This document shows positions 1 through 10,656 of a DNA stretch of 64,000 nt, one piece after another. Each line of letters begins with the position of its first letter. The stretch's first letter is position 1. A program made the position numbers and the translations under genes. The notes beneath the pieces are model-generated. The model saw nothing but the letters and a program-made list of their open reading frames with translations. It was not told the origin of the DNA and ran no database searches. Source of the stretch: Sycobia sp. Sy_11 (Eukaryota; Arthropoda; Insecta; Hymenoptera; Epichrysomallidae); the NCBI GenBank assembly GCA_018907035.1, contig JACCIC010000001.1, positions 1,651,501 to 1,715,500 on the forward strand. Direction: 5' to 3'.

Positions 1-585
1 AAAATCGCAGGGTGATATGTCCGGTGAATAGAGTGGTTGCGGTAACGTTGCGATGACTTTAGACGCCAAAAACTGAGACACTGAACGCACTGTGACAGGG
101 AGCAGCATTATCGTGATGCAAACCCAAGTCTTCGCGATCTTTGGACGCACTCTGCCCACCCTTTTTCGTAATTTTTCGAGTACATTGCGGTCTAAATGGC
201 ACAAAGTCTTTGTGAGCAACTCTTTTGCTGTCGAAGAAGCAAATGAACATGGTTTTCAATTTGGACTTGCTCATTCTCGCCTACTTTGATTTTGAAGCTC
301 CAGGGGACAGCTACTGTTGGCTTTGTCGTTTTGTTTCGGGATTATATTGAAAGAATCAACTTTCATAACCAGTAATAACTCGATCGAGAAGACTAGGATC
401 ACTTTTAACCTGCTCGAGACAATCTTAAGTGATGTTCATTCGGTGGGCTTTTTGTTCATCGAGGTTCTTCGGTACCATCTTCGTGCACAACTTTTTCATG
501 GTGAAATCTTCGGTTAAAATCTTTCTAACTGTTTCCTGATTAATATTCAATTCGTCAGCCACCATTGGAATGGTTAGTCGCCAAT
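1..585 (-). pseudogene. Decayed mariner transposase, irritans-like, cut by window edge
   Basis: Read on the minus strand, this gives mariner transposase blocks in order: a helix-turn-helix end (MADELNINQETV, about 540-575), MVPKNLDEQKA, the first catalytic region, MSKSKLKTMFICFFDS (about 230-275), LHHDN (about 110-125) and, after a frame change near 70, LYSPDISPCDF at the window edge. The first catalytic Asp is lost (ITGYES where ITGDES is usual) and is followed by a stop. At least two frame changes and several stops are present, so it is a dead copy. The element continues past base 1. The subfamily call rests on remembered family motifs, not on an alignment. Confidence 0.85.
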
Positions 586-892
586 AGATGTATCTCGATA
601 AACAATAATCGACATCTGATTTCTATCTATTATATGTTTACCCGTATTAACCATTTGACACTGGACAGTTAGTGTAGTGGTATCCAGATAGAAATTGATT
701 GGACACTTAGAGCAGACTCAAATCAGGTACATGCAAAGAACCTCTATGGGAAAATAATGAGGCGCTAATCAGAAATTGTCTATGTTACGTGGGCAAGATA
801 ACATTACTGAGGTACATATGTTATATGCATTCTGTACATGCCATATATGAGCGGCCGGTAGATCAGGAGTTAGTTTATCAAGCGTGATAGCT
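586..892. other. Intergenic, no feature seen
   Basis: I see no coding potential, known repeat or recognisable signal here between the mariner fragment and the SINE. Confidence 0.5.
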
Positions 893-1022
893 GAGGTCTA
901 CGATGGTTCGATCGTTAGAGCAAAGGACTAGTAAATTGGTGATCCAAGTTCGAATCTTGGTTTCGGCTGATTGATACAAGTATCGCTGTAATAATTTACA
1001 TGTGCTTTGTTTACAAACACAT
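893..1022 (+). repeat. tRNA-derived SINE, copy S1
   Basis: The 5' part is tRNA-like: a GAGGYCTACGATGG start, an A-box-like stretch at 904-920 with GTTCGATCGTTAGAG, and a B-box-like AGTTCGAATCTTGG at 948-961. After it comes GGCTGATTGATACAAG, then a non-tRNA tail. The same head occurs at 6190-6318 (minus), 15473-15568 (plus) and, without its middle, at 26716-26760 (minus). S1 and S2 also share about 50 bp of tail (AATAATTTA, then CTTTGTTTA and AACACAT), so this is an interspersed family and not a tRNA gene. A second short block, AAGCGACG..AAATAACATA at about 1065-1090, recurs at 16315-16336. Confidence 0.75.
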
Positions 1023-1469
1023 CGTAGACCTTCGTCGCTGATTAGCAACGGCATTTGGAAACATAAATAAAGCGACGTTAAATAACATAAAAAAAGCGTG
1101 ACAGCTGATTATTAAGAAGTTTAATTTATCTTCATTAAGAATATAAAGTGATGGTCTTACAAGGATATAGAGATTTATAGTTTGTATATCAAAAAATAGT
1201 AAGATTAGAATATTAATTATAAAAGAAGTAAAAATTAAAAACATAACAAGTAAATACAGTACAATTGTCTTGGGCAACATTTTATATCATTTGAAATTTA
1301 ACAATATATTATGTCTGTATACAGTATACCAAACAATTTTTTTTTGAAAATTTCTATGAAATTTCTAGAATTTATTTCCGTATGGTTTGCGAACAAAGTT
1401 ATAGATTATTATATTATTTTAATTGAAATCCATGCAGATCTATACAGCAAATCTATTTCATAAATATTA
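1023..1469. other. AT-rich intergenic, with one short repeat block
   Basis: Contains the AAATAACATAAAAAA block (1065-1090) shared with 16315-16340 near SINE copy S3. No gene is seen. Confidence 0.5.
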
Positions 1470-1502
1470 TCAGGTATCTGAATAAGTCTTTCCCGTTTTT
1501 TT
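1470..1502 (+). repeat. Mariner left inverted terminal repeat
   Basis: Matches the reverse complement of 2729-2762 over about 33 bp, with differences confined to the outer 10 bases and the T-run length. Outer TA is at 1468-1469. Confidence 0.9.
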
Positions 1503-1546
1503 TTCAAATTTTGAGCCTTTATTGTGAAAAAATGGTTACAAATGAA

Positions 1547-2596
1547 TTATTGAAAGTATTGGCCATCGCTAGCTACAACTTTTTCCCATCTTTCTGGTAA
1601 CATACGAATCCCGTTGCGAAAAAATTCGACCGGTTTGGCCTCTATCCAGTCATCCACCCATTTTTTGGCTTCCTCGTAGGAATGGAAGTGCTGGTCAGCC
1701 AGGCCATGCGTCATCGATCTGAAGAGATGGTAATCAGACGGAGCAACGTCTGGACTATATGGCGGGTGGGGTAGGACTTCCCATTTGAGCGTTTCTAAGT
1801 GTGTTTTCACCGGCGGTGCAACATGTGGGCGAGCATTGTCATATTGCAAAATAACTTTGTCGTGCCTGTCGGAGTATTGTGGCCGTTTTTCTCGCAGTGC
1901 GCGGCTGAAACGCATCAATTGTCGTCGATAGACCTCGCCTGTGATCCTTTCATTCGGTTTCAGAAGCTCATAGTAACCACACCTAGCTGGTCCCACCATA
2001 TACAGAGCATGAGCTTGGCGCCATGAATATTTGGCTTGGCCGTCGATGATGATGCATGGCCGGGTAGTCCCCATGATTTTCTTCGCTTCGGATTATCGTA
2101 ACGTATCCACTTTTCATCGCCAGTCACGATACGATGCAGAAAAAAAAAAAACCTTTCTTTTATGTCGCTGAAGCAGCTGTTCGCAAGTGAAAAAACGCCG
2201 TTCGACGTCTCTCAGCTTCAATTCGTACGGCACCCAATTTCCTTGCTTTTGGATCATTCCCATGGCTTTCAAACGCTTGGAAATGGTTGTTCGGTCAACT
2301 CCCAATGCTTCAGCAAGTTCTTCTTGCGTTTGACAAGAATCTTCATCAAGCAAAGTCGCCAATTCTCGATCTTCAAAGATTTGCGGCCGCCCGGAACGCT
2401 CCTTGTCTTCCACTTCGAAATCACCGCTTTTGAAGCGTCGAAACCATCCGCGAACACTTGAATCATCGACACAACCTTCTCCATAAGCCTCCTGAAGCAA
2501 TCGATGCGTCTCGGCAGCAGATTTGTTCAAATTGAACCAATAAAGTGAAACTTCCCGCAAATGACGTCGACTCGGCTCAAATTTCGACATTTTCAC
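1547..2596 (-). pseudogene. Mariner transposase (mauritiana type) with two frameshifts
   Basis: It starts at an ATG at 2596 (MKMSKFEPSRRHLREV). The N-terminal half holds the paired helix-turn-helix region (SAAETHRLL; LAEALGVDRTTISKRLKAMG; IQKQGNWVPYEL) and runs to about 2145. There a run of 12 T on the coding strand shifts the frame just before the TGDEKW block that carries the first catalytic Asp. A second shift lies near 1985, before YYELLKPNE. From there the frame is open to the stop at 1547, including LQYDNARPH (second Asp; family members usually have LQHDN), SPDVAPSDYHLF (third Asp) and the ending ERWEKVVASDGQYFQ. All three catalytic Asp codons survive; only frame is lost. The ORF beginning at 2074 is out of frame for its first 30 or so residues and is not a real start. 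Confidence 0.92.
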
Positions 2597-2728
2597 GATA
2601 TCAAAAATTTATGATGCGAAAAAATTTTAACTAATGTGTTAGTATGGAATTGTTGACATATGAATAAGCTTTGATTATGACATATGTAACCATTGAATAC
2701 TCGCACAGTATTAGTGGCGCCATCTCTT

Positions 2729-2762
2729 ACAAAAAACGGGAAAGACTTATTCACACTCCTAA
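2729..2762 (-). repeat. Mariner right inverted terminal repeat
   Basis: Partner of 1470-1502; followed by TA at 2763-2764. Confidence 0.9.
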
Positions 2763-3382
2763 TAAATATTGTTTTTTTTGATTATTACAACATTAGTTTT
2801 GTCAAAAACTGCTCTCAAAAACTTTTTGCGCTACAGTAAATTTTATAACATTACTATGAATAAATTTTTCAAGCGCAAAATTTATCAGCGCAAAACTTTT
2901 TGCGCTGAAGTAAATTTTAATATATTTCTATGAAACAATTTTTTAAAATTAATGTAAATGGCATGGAGAAGTGCAAATTATGGACTGATTTTTTAAATCC
3001 ATTAAATTGGATAAAAAATTAAAAATCAATATAATAATTTGAAACATTGTACAGTCATACTATCCACAGCCACAAATTAAATTTTTCTCATCAAATTTTA
3101 AAACCCTTTATTTTTAACAAAATCTTGGAACAGGTGGAAAGATTTGATGTTTTCGAATATGAAATCACAATTATGTAGCAGCTTAAAGTTATTTGAAAGG
3201 ATTCCTTAATGCGAAATATAAAGACCTCTTCTTTGTTCATATAGATTTTGCTTATGATTGTATATTTTATCTTGGAGTAGATATCTGCAGGTATCTACTT
3301 CATTATGTATTCTCCACACTTATCTTAATAGAATCTAAAATAATTATATTTCAATTATTCATTGCTTTTTTATTTGATATTA
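2763..3382. other. AT-rich intergenic; short direct repeats
   Basis: Holds two or three near-identical stretches around GCGCAAAA..TTTTTGCGCT (about 2825-2930), which look like a small local duplication. No gene is seen. Confidence 0.5.
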
Positions 3383-4463
3383 TTAGGTCTACAAGTAAGT
3401 TTTCAGCATTTGTTAAGATATAGTGTCACCAGTTGGTTTCGCGCAGAAATGTCAGATCTCATGTGTTATATTTGTTGGTTGTGTATCTGTCAATAACTGT
3501 ACAGCATAATAAATTGAGCATTTTTTTCGGTATCGTTTATTTTATCGAACACAACCAGGACAAGTTTCCAGCCAAATAAACGTCATTTAAGGGAAGCGCT
3601 TCTTCTATTCTTTAATATGAGAAAAAGTGCGGCTGAAGCCTATCGTTCGTTTTTGGAAACTTATAAGGCGGAATGTATTAGTGAATCGATGTGCCGCGAA
3701 TGGTTCAAATGGTTCAAAAATGGTGATTTGGAAGTTGAAAACAAAGGTCACTCCGCAAGGCCGAAAAGTTTTGTAATCGAGCATTAGACACTTTTCTGGA
3801 TGACGATCCGTGTCAAATTCAAGAACTCACTGCATCATTGGACGGCACGGAGCAAGCCATTTTCTTACGCCTAGAAACATTGAGATTCATTCCAAAGGGT
3901 GGAAACTGGGTACCGTACCAATTGAAGCAGTGAGACGTCAAACAGCGATTTTGCCTAATCGACGCCCAAACGAAATATTCACGTAAAAAGGGTGTCGTAT
4001 ACTAGGAATTGCTTATTCGTTTGAAGCGAGTATTACAGGAAAAACAGCTAGAATATCAGTCTAAGTACGAGTACGAGTCCGTAATTTTTCATCACGATAA
4101 CGCTCGGCTACATGTTGTGGCTTCGGTCAAAAACTATTTGGTGAATAGTGGATGTGAAATTCTGCTTCATCCGTCTTACAGTCAAGACGTGGCACCATCT
4201 GACTGCAACTTATTTTGATTAATGCTAAACGTTTTTACGGGAATACGCTTCAGTTTAACAGGGGGAATCAAGAATTGGTTTAATACGTTCGCGGTCTCGT
4301 AAGACGAGAAATTTTTTTATTTGGAATTCATAAATTGCCAGAAAGATGGGAAAAAGTTGTAGCTTCCGATGGACGTTACTTTGAATAAAGGATATGTAAC
4401 CATGTTTTCATAATAAAATCTCACATTTTGGAAAAAAAAATTGAAACTTACTTGCACATCCAA
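3383..4463 (+). mobile_element. Decayed mariner element M3 with ITRs and TA duplication
   Basis: Left end TTAGGTCTACAAGTAAGTTT and right end (reverse complement) TTGGATGTGCAAGTAAGTTT are inverted repeats flanked by TA (3381-3382, 4464-4465). The plus strand encodes transposase remnants: KSAAEAYRSFLETYKAE, CREWFKWFKNGDLEVE, LEALLDEDPCQ-like remains, GGNWVPYQLK, HHDNARLHV (about 4090), QDVAPSDCNLF (about 4190) and ERWEKVVASDGRYFE before a TAA near 4385. Many stops and shifts are present. Compared with the sister copy at 16348-17540 it lacks about 125 bp that include the first catalytic Asp region; the break lies at about 3950 within a TTTTGCCTAATCGAC context. Confidence 0.9.
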
Positions 4464-5510
4464 TATTTTCAAGTAATATATAATACAATATACATTATAA
4501 TTAATTATTTTTTACTTTAACACCACAAATTAGTTGTGAAAATAAAAGAGTAAGATACATATTGCTAACCTGCCATTGCTTTCAAGTTATAGATAATGTA
4601 GAGAACATAATGTTATGTGTAATTTATAATTAAAAATTATTCAAAGTTTAATTGTAATTTCTTGAATTTATTATTATTGCCAATTTGGTTATTTCCGAGA
4701 TTGATATTATATATTTTGAAATTGCAATTTTTATCAAGGACATTTTTAAGTTGAATATATATGTGTTCGTGTCTATTTTCAGATGAAAGTTATCTAATTT
4801 CTTTCCATTTAATGTTATTACTAGAGTCATATGATTACTATCGTAGTCTATAGTTTTTAGCCTATTAAGTTATCGCTATTTAATTATTTGTAAACAAATA
4901 TCTATTGTTTCCACAGATATCGAGAAACGAATTTCCGCTACGATGAGATGGAAGTTTGGAATTGAAAAATTTGCTTTTCTAATGTGCCGATATCACTTGC
5001 TAATAAGTAATCATTTTCTATTTTATTAAGTGGCAGTAGATTGAAAAGTTCTGAAAATTCTTAGTGAAAATCAGTTTGGTGTCCAGCGATTGCATGAGCT
5101 GCTATTGTAAATGGATTTTCGTGATTATTAATGTTTACAATAGTAGTTTCAAAACTTATGATCTAGGCATTTTTTTATCATAAATAATTATTAATTTTAT
5201 AGATTTTTTAGCTGTATGCCCATTTTAAGTTCCATTGGCATGGCTTTGATGTATAATAGAATATTTTGAAGAAAACTTTATATATTGTTTATATATTATT
5301 TTCAATACATGTTTTGTTTGCGATATATGTAGGATGGCCAGGGCCTCTTTATTGGTTAACGTGCACGTATTTAATCATTTTTAATTCCTGATTAGTGAAT
5401 TTATATGAATAGCGTTTACTTTTATGTAATTGAAGGAAACTGATTGCGATTATTAATATTATTTCTATTATTAGTATTATGAATGCTGTTAATTATATTT
5501 CTAATGAAAG
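4464..5510. other. AT-rich intergenic, no gene seen
   Basis: Only short chance ORFs with poor codon content. No splice-linked exons or repeats were recognised. Confidence 0.5.
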
Positions 5511-5915
5511 AGACCGGAAAAACCAAGACCGAAGAAAGCACGCAAGTTCTATTAAATGTCTATTAAGGTTTGGTCACTGTCTTCTTTGATTCCCGTGGCG
5601 CAGTGTATCAGGATGTTTATCAGGATTTTACGACACAAGGTCGTACGGTCAATTAGGAGTACTAACTTGAAGTTATACGCCGTTTGCGAGAATGGATACG
5701 CAAAAAACGTCTGGAACTTTGGAAAAACAATTCTTGGCTTTTACATCACGATAATACACCTGTTAATTCATCGTTCCTTGTAAGAGATTATTTAGTAAAA
5801 ATTAATACCACAGTCATGCCTTAGCCTCCATGTTCACCAGATTTGGCACCCAGTGATTTTTTTCTTTTTCTGAAACTGAAAAGACTCATGAAAGTGCATG
5901 CTTATTATGTGAACA
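5511..5915 (+). pseudogene. Mariner transposase C-terminal fragment
   Basis: In shifting frames the plus strand reads RPEKPRPKKAR, TVFFDSRGAVYQD, TTQGRTVN, LREWIRKKRLELWKNNSW, LLHHDNTPVN (second catalytic Asp) and CSPDLAPSDFFLFLKLKR (third). The N-terminal DNA-binding half and the extreme C-terminus are absent, and stops interrupt the rest. It is a different mariner lineage from the mauritiana copy, because it has HHDN and APSDFFLF blocks. Confidence 0.85.
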
Positions 5916-6189
5916 CACCTCGTATATTAATGTAGTGAATGGATAGAGTAGTAGAGTATAGGATTCCTCGAACTTTTTAAAAATCAATTAGTACCTTAGC
6001 ATGACAAAAGACATTTTGAATCAAAGAAATATTTTCATTAATAAAGTTGATACTTTGTTACGATAATTACTAGTTGTTTTTAGCCTATTAATAATATTTA
6101 ATAAAAGTATGCAAAGAAAGTGTCGAATTAGTTAATGAACAACTTTCGTTGATGGAAATATTTTTTTATTCTATTCTATTAGATTTATA

Positions 6190-6318
6190 ATGTGTTTCTA
6201 AACAAAGTATATTAAATTATTACAGCGGTGCTCGTGTCAATCGGCCGAGACCGGAATTTGAACACGGATCACCAAGTTACTAGTCCTTTTCTCTAGAGAT
6301 TGAGCCATCGTAGGCCTC
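6190..6318 (-). repeat. tRNA-derived SINE, copy S2
   Basis: Reads on the minus strand GAGGCCTACGATGGCTCAAT, then TAGAGAAAAGGACTAGTAAC, a B-box-like TGTTCAAATTCCGG, GGCCGATTGACACGAGCACC and a tail shared with copy S1 to AAACACAT. It lies about 310 bp downstream of RNase T2-like gene A. Confidence 0.75.
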
Positions 6319-6627
6319 AATTTCCGTCTTAGTGATAATTTTATGTTCTTGTATTTTATTTTTAATATTACGAAAAGTAAATCTGTAATTTAAAAAAAAT
6401 TTTGTAATAGAATTAATTGAACAGCTTTCATATTGTCTTGATATATTTGTGGATGCTTTCTCTTTATATAGTCAACTGTATATTCGATTAAAAAATTTGA
6501 AGTTGTAAATAATTTTAAGATCAGAGAAGAATCATATCGCTCCGTGTATATAAGAGAAAAGCAGAGGTTAATGTTATTTTGTGTCACTGTCTATTAAAAT
6601 AATGTTTTGATTTTTATATATATACTA
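6319..6627. other. 3' flank of gene A, nothing further seen
   Basis: AT-rich. A possible polyadenylation signal for gene A could lie here, but several equivalent AATAAA-like hexamers exist and none can be chosen. Confidence 0.4.
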
Positions 6628-7514
6628 TTAAATTCTTGGAAATTCAGGATAAAAGATATCTTTGTTTGGATCACAAGCAAACATATTACGTCTCTGTTGC
6701 CGTGGAAAGCAGTTTACTAAATCATTATTGTCATTGAAGCATATCCCAACTTCCAAAAGGTATTGTGTCTCAGAATTCTAAAATAAAATATGTAAATCAA
6801 ATTGGAGTTGATGTTATCATTTTTTTAGTAATGCTAAATTTATTATACCGGAGGAGAAAAACAATTTATATGAAATCGTTTTCCTAAAATATGTCCAATA
6901 GTGTCGACAATATAATCATATGTGTGACTATGGCCTGGTTGAATACCATACTTGGGAAGTGTATCTCCAATATTTTGGCGAGAGAATAAGTGCAGAGCTG
7001 TACTGAAATAATAATAGTCCTGCGCCACAATACACGACCCAGTTGTATTGAATTCTTGTGCCCAAACTTCTTCATCTGCTACGTTTGGTTTTATACTTGG
7101 CCATATTAATCGTAAGACTTCTTTCATTTGTCCGTACATAATCATTCCTGTGTAAACTGATTTCTCTCCATAAATATTTGTACAATCGTCCATCTGCTGA
7201 CCAAATTCGTTAAAAGCCAAAAATTTATTTATGATCCAATCATCGTGATATTCCGTCCAATGGCCTGCTACATATTGCAAAAAATCAGCGTCGTTGGTGT
7301 TAATGTCTCGTTCATGTTGCGCAAAAAATGATGTGACGGGTGATTGTTGATATAAAGCTACTTGATGCCACTCATAGGATGTCCTGAAATACTCATACAA
7401 TATTGTGAACAGCATTGTTAATAAGTACAAGATACCATAGCATATTTTTATACATTACCCTGGAACTGAATGGCAGAAAGATATGAGGGACAATCCTATA
7501 AGATATTTTAACAT
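6628..7514 (-). CDS. Secreted RNase T2-like protein, catalytically dead (gene A)
   Basis: Three exons, minus strand: 7459-7514, 6849-7383 and 6628-6777, with GT-AG introns. Together they give 246 aa. The start MLKYLIGLSLISFCHSVPG is a signal peptide. The fold is RNase T2: the CAS I position reads WIINKFLAF (residues 68-76) where active enzymes have WTIHGLWP. LIWPSI follows, then CAS II reads WAQEFNTTGSC (126-136) where active enzymes have WxHEWxKHGTC. Then come YYFSTALHLF, a YGIQPG block, RFHINC, LLEVGICF, NCFP and a C-terminal ACDPN..FYPEFP that matches the T2 ending. Six mature cysteines fit T2 disulfides. All three catalytic histidine positions are changed (to N, Q and T); the CAS II Glu remains. 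The sequence N-T-T over the old Lys-His site is a possible N-glycosylation sequon. The frame is intact, so it is read as a pseudoenzyme, not a pseudogene. No cleaving activity is expected. Confidence 0.9.
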
Positions 7515-8400
7515 TTTAGAATAAATATCTTTTGATGCTCAATGATCTTAGCGTTACTTGCAAATATTAACGTTCCACCACTGCAATTGTTATTTCTTTT
7601 ACATTTAATAATGATATTCTCGACTATTATAATATGATTATAATATATATGTAAGAAGATTTAATTTAGTTCTTCTAATAAATAAAATGTATAGTTCGAA
7701 TACGTAGACGAATGAATTATTATTATCATGTATTTGCCAACAACCTATTTTTCAATATATTTAAATTAATTTTCATATCATGTCAATATGTATCAGGTGG
7801 AACGATATAATCTTCTGTGTATCAGGTGGCTTCAATGAATTTGGTAATAACAAGTGGAGGATATTATGTGAGGCCAATTCATATTTTTTCAAATAGAACT
7901 CTTTAAATAGATTTGAAAATTCATTATACAATTGAGCATTATTTGCAAATCAATTGGGATAGAAAATAAAGTACATTTTGGCTTTAAAAAATATTTAATA
8001 AAAAAAATTTTAATTATTACAATATTGAATGAGCACCGACTCATAGAAAAGCGGGAAAAAGAAAACCTTTCAACCCCCTGCTAATTAGTGTTATTTAAGA
8101 ATTATCTTGTCTCATAATAATTATTCTTTTTTTCTTAATTTATCTACAATAATAAGAATAGTGCGTTTAATTTTTTAATTTGAAGCGAACTCATATTTAT
8201 TAATTTTATCTAAAAACAGTCGACATAAGCACAATTAAAGAACTCAAATTGAATTTATATTTCTAAACTAGCATCCTTCATATCGATTTTGCTCGAGATA
8301 ATAATTTAACCAGTTTATTAAACTGTTATTAAATAATATCTAAGTAAAATTACTCAAAATGTGTAAATCTACATAGCTATAGATAATTTTATCATACGAT
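7515..8400. other. Upstream flank of gene A, duplicated at genes B and C
   Basis: Homologous to 14956-15472 plus 17541-17830 (gene B flank) and, for the proximal part, to 40471-40900 (gene C flank). Shared landmarks include GGTGGCTTCAAT near 7828 and GCACCGACTCATAG near 8033, against GAATCATAGG near 17560. The promoter must lie here, but I cannot place a TATA box or initiator with confidence. Confidence 0.7.
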
Positions 8401-9430
8401 AATAGAAATCGAATTCAATCAAACAAGTGAATAATCAAAGGAAAGTTAGATTTTTGTTTCAAACCTTGATAGTTCTGGTGCTGAGTAACTTCCTATTTAC
8501 AATATAATATGTTCCTGTGTTTTAGACTGATCTTATGTATATTTACTCGCAAAATGCAAATCTAAGGGTTTTTTGTTAAACAGGGTAGAAAACTTTTTAA
8601 ATGACAATCATTTAAACATTAGAAAACATTCAATATTTTATGCAGGACAAGTTTTTTCTAAAAATATTTTTAATTTTCGGAAGAAACGCTTCTAAGATTT
8701 GTCCGTCAAAAATGTATGCTGACTATTAACGATTTAGTACAGATCCAATTTTGTCACTCACCGAAGATCGACTTTGCAGTGTACTCCGTATTATAACTCA
8801 CATAAGATTCCGCTTCTCTGTACCAAAACCTTTATTTAATTTATCCTAGAGAGGAACTGATGATTATTATCTCCCAGCTCTACGTCTATATCTGAGACGT
8901 CTCTACGAGTATGGCGTTGACGAGATGTCTCCAATGGAGATTACAGCGAGCTGGCTACCTAAAGTGTCTTTTAAGATAATTAGCAAAGAAGCTAGGATGA
9001 TCGAGCTGGCTATATAAACCATGCAGAACCTCCTCCCTTATTATCATTAGGTAGTAATGGAATAATGAAAATCATAATAAGAAAAAGAATAGAAAAGGAA
9101 AATAGAAAATAAGAATCGATAAATGCAGTAGCCAGGAAACAAATAATGTTCACGATAATTTGCATGAAAAGAGAAAAGGACAGGAAACAGAAATAGTGAA
9201 AGTGTATGCGAGGAGTGTAGGCAATTACATCAAACAGGGCGAGCAAGCAATGTAAAGCGAAATGAAAAATGTGAAATGGGATATAAAAAGTGCTTAAGAA
9301 TAATATAAAGAAATGAGCAAGAAACAGAAGCAAAGTCAAGAAGAAAGGTAATAAGAAGTATAGGAGAATTAGCATAGAAAACAGAGAGACATAGCTGAGG
9401 GAACATGCAAAAGGTTCATGTTTATGGTTG
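8401..9430. other. Intergenic, no feature seen
   Basis: Long minus-strand reading frames around 9010-9600 are translations of A/G-rich low-complexity DNA and are not supported as a gene. Confidence 0.5.
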
Positions 9431-9431
9431 A

Positions 9432-9486
<55 letters not shown>
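9431..9486. repeat. (AG)n microsatellite
   Basis: About 27 uninterrupted AG units. Confidence 0.98.
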
Positions 9487-10303
9487 CATACACATAACTT
9501 CCACATGAGAGGTCGTATGCAGCTGAGTTATACAAACAAGAGGCGTAATGTACAAAATAAAATAAATGCAAAGCCAAGTATACACGGTGCGGCCCAGCAA
9601 CAGTTACTATGACAGCGAAAGCAGCAAACTCACACTTACTCGTATCTCTGACTCCAGAATAAGTAGCACACGAGACATGAGGAAACAACCAAAAGCAAAT
9701 GAACGAGGACTGAGCTCACGGTAATGAACGCTGAGTCGCCAAAGAAGTCAGGGAGAGCTGAAAAATACAGAAGAATAAGTATCGTGTAGAAAGAGAAGCT
9801 TTGTATAGAATTCAAGCAACAGGCGGTCATTCACATTATAGTATATACATATACTGCCCTTGCTAATTTCAATTTGGTATGTGGTTAGCGAATAGATTGC
9901 ACAACATTAGCCACGGATAATGTCAGTCCTGTTCGTACCTTGACGGTACAGACACCGTTGATTGGTAGATTTCGGAAAGAAGAATGATTATTGGCTGGTT
10001 AACTCGGGAAGAAGAAGGGGAAGACAAAGAAGACTTTAATAAAAATTGATAGATAGTCATGCATGCACGTGTGTAGAACTTCTATTTTTTCTTATCTTTT
10101 TCTCACGCGTTTTCCTGGTTTACGATTCTGAAGCGGCCAAACTAGTAGAGAAGATGTACGATAATTTTAGCCTTAGAAGAGGACGACATAGCGGACGATA
10201 GCAAGAAGAGTAGCTGACATTACGAGCAGGTGATTGGATTTCTTCACCATCATAGTTGTACCGGTAGGTGTTTGTAGGCGCCTTACATACTATTAAACAA
10301 TAA
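9487..10303. other. Intergenic of moderate GC, no gene seen
   Basis: Purine-rich and somewhat GC-richer than its surroundings; no supported ORF. Confidence 0.4.
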
Positions 10304-10638
10304 TGTAACACGGAAACGGGAAATGGCGGGATTGGCGGAAGTGGCTACGCGGCCAATACGGACAAGTCACCAAATTGTTATTGCAGGGGATTGTTAGGTA
10401 AGCAGATAGCCACATGGGAGGGATGAGAAGCCATGTCAGGAAGAAGAGGTCTTATTGTGGCTTATTGAATAAAATTGAACCTTAAGATACAGTGAAACCC
10501 TCTCTTTTTTACCTCCCCGCCACCATTCCTTTCATCCTGAATCTCTGCCTTGGAACGAGAGCAGTGATTCAACGAAAAGATGAGACTAGTTTCAATGAAG
10601 TTATGCACGGCGAATAGGTGCGAATCTGTAACGTGACA
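10304..10638 (+). mobile_element. Candidate LTR of a Ty3/gypsy-like retrotransposon
   Basis: Bounded by TGTAAC at the 5' end and GTGACA at the 3' end, with an AATAAA at 10468-10473. Two bases further on lies a tRNA-Lys-type primer-binding site. Length is 335 bp. The 5' boundary is inferred from the TG start only; no second LTR was found in the window and no target duplication can be shown. What follows the primer site is only about 80 bp of purine-rich leader-like DNA, so the element is truncated. Confidence 0.6.
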
Positions 10639-10640
10639 AA

Positions 10641-10656
10641 TGGCGCCCAACGTTGG
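10641..10656 (+). other. Primer-binding site matching tRNA-Lys(CUU) 3' end
   Basis: TGGCGCCCAACGTTGG. Its first 13 bases equal the complement of the usual metazoan tRNA-Lys(CUU) 3' terminus (TGGCGCCCAACGT), placed 2 bp after the candidate LTR end, as in gypsy-type elements. Confidence 0.65.

Larger units (their letters stand above)
1470..2762 (-). mobile_element. Near-complete mariner element, mauritiana subfamily, with both ITRs and TA duplication
   Basis: The ends are inverted: left TCAGGTATCTGAATAAG then TCTTTCCCGTTTTTT, and right (reverse complement) TTAGGAGTGTGAATAAG then the same TCTTTCCCGTTTTTT. Both ends are flanked outward by TA (1468-1469 and 2763-2764), the mariner target duplication. 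Length is 1293 bp, the usual mariner size. The transposase fills the inside on the minus strand. It is the best preserved of the mariners here and probably the youngest, but two frameshifts make it non-autonomous as read. Confidence 0.95.

Noticed and set aside
893..970. A real tRNA gene
   Set aside because: Acceptor and anticodon stems pair poorly, and three further copies share non-tRNA tails; it is a SINE head.
9010..9688. Minus-strand reading frames of 196 and 88 codons
   Set aside because: They run through the (AG)n tract and purine-rich DNA, with runs of Ser-Leu and hydrophobic residues; composition artefact.
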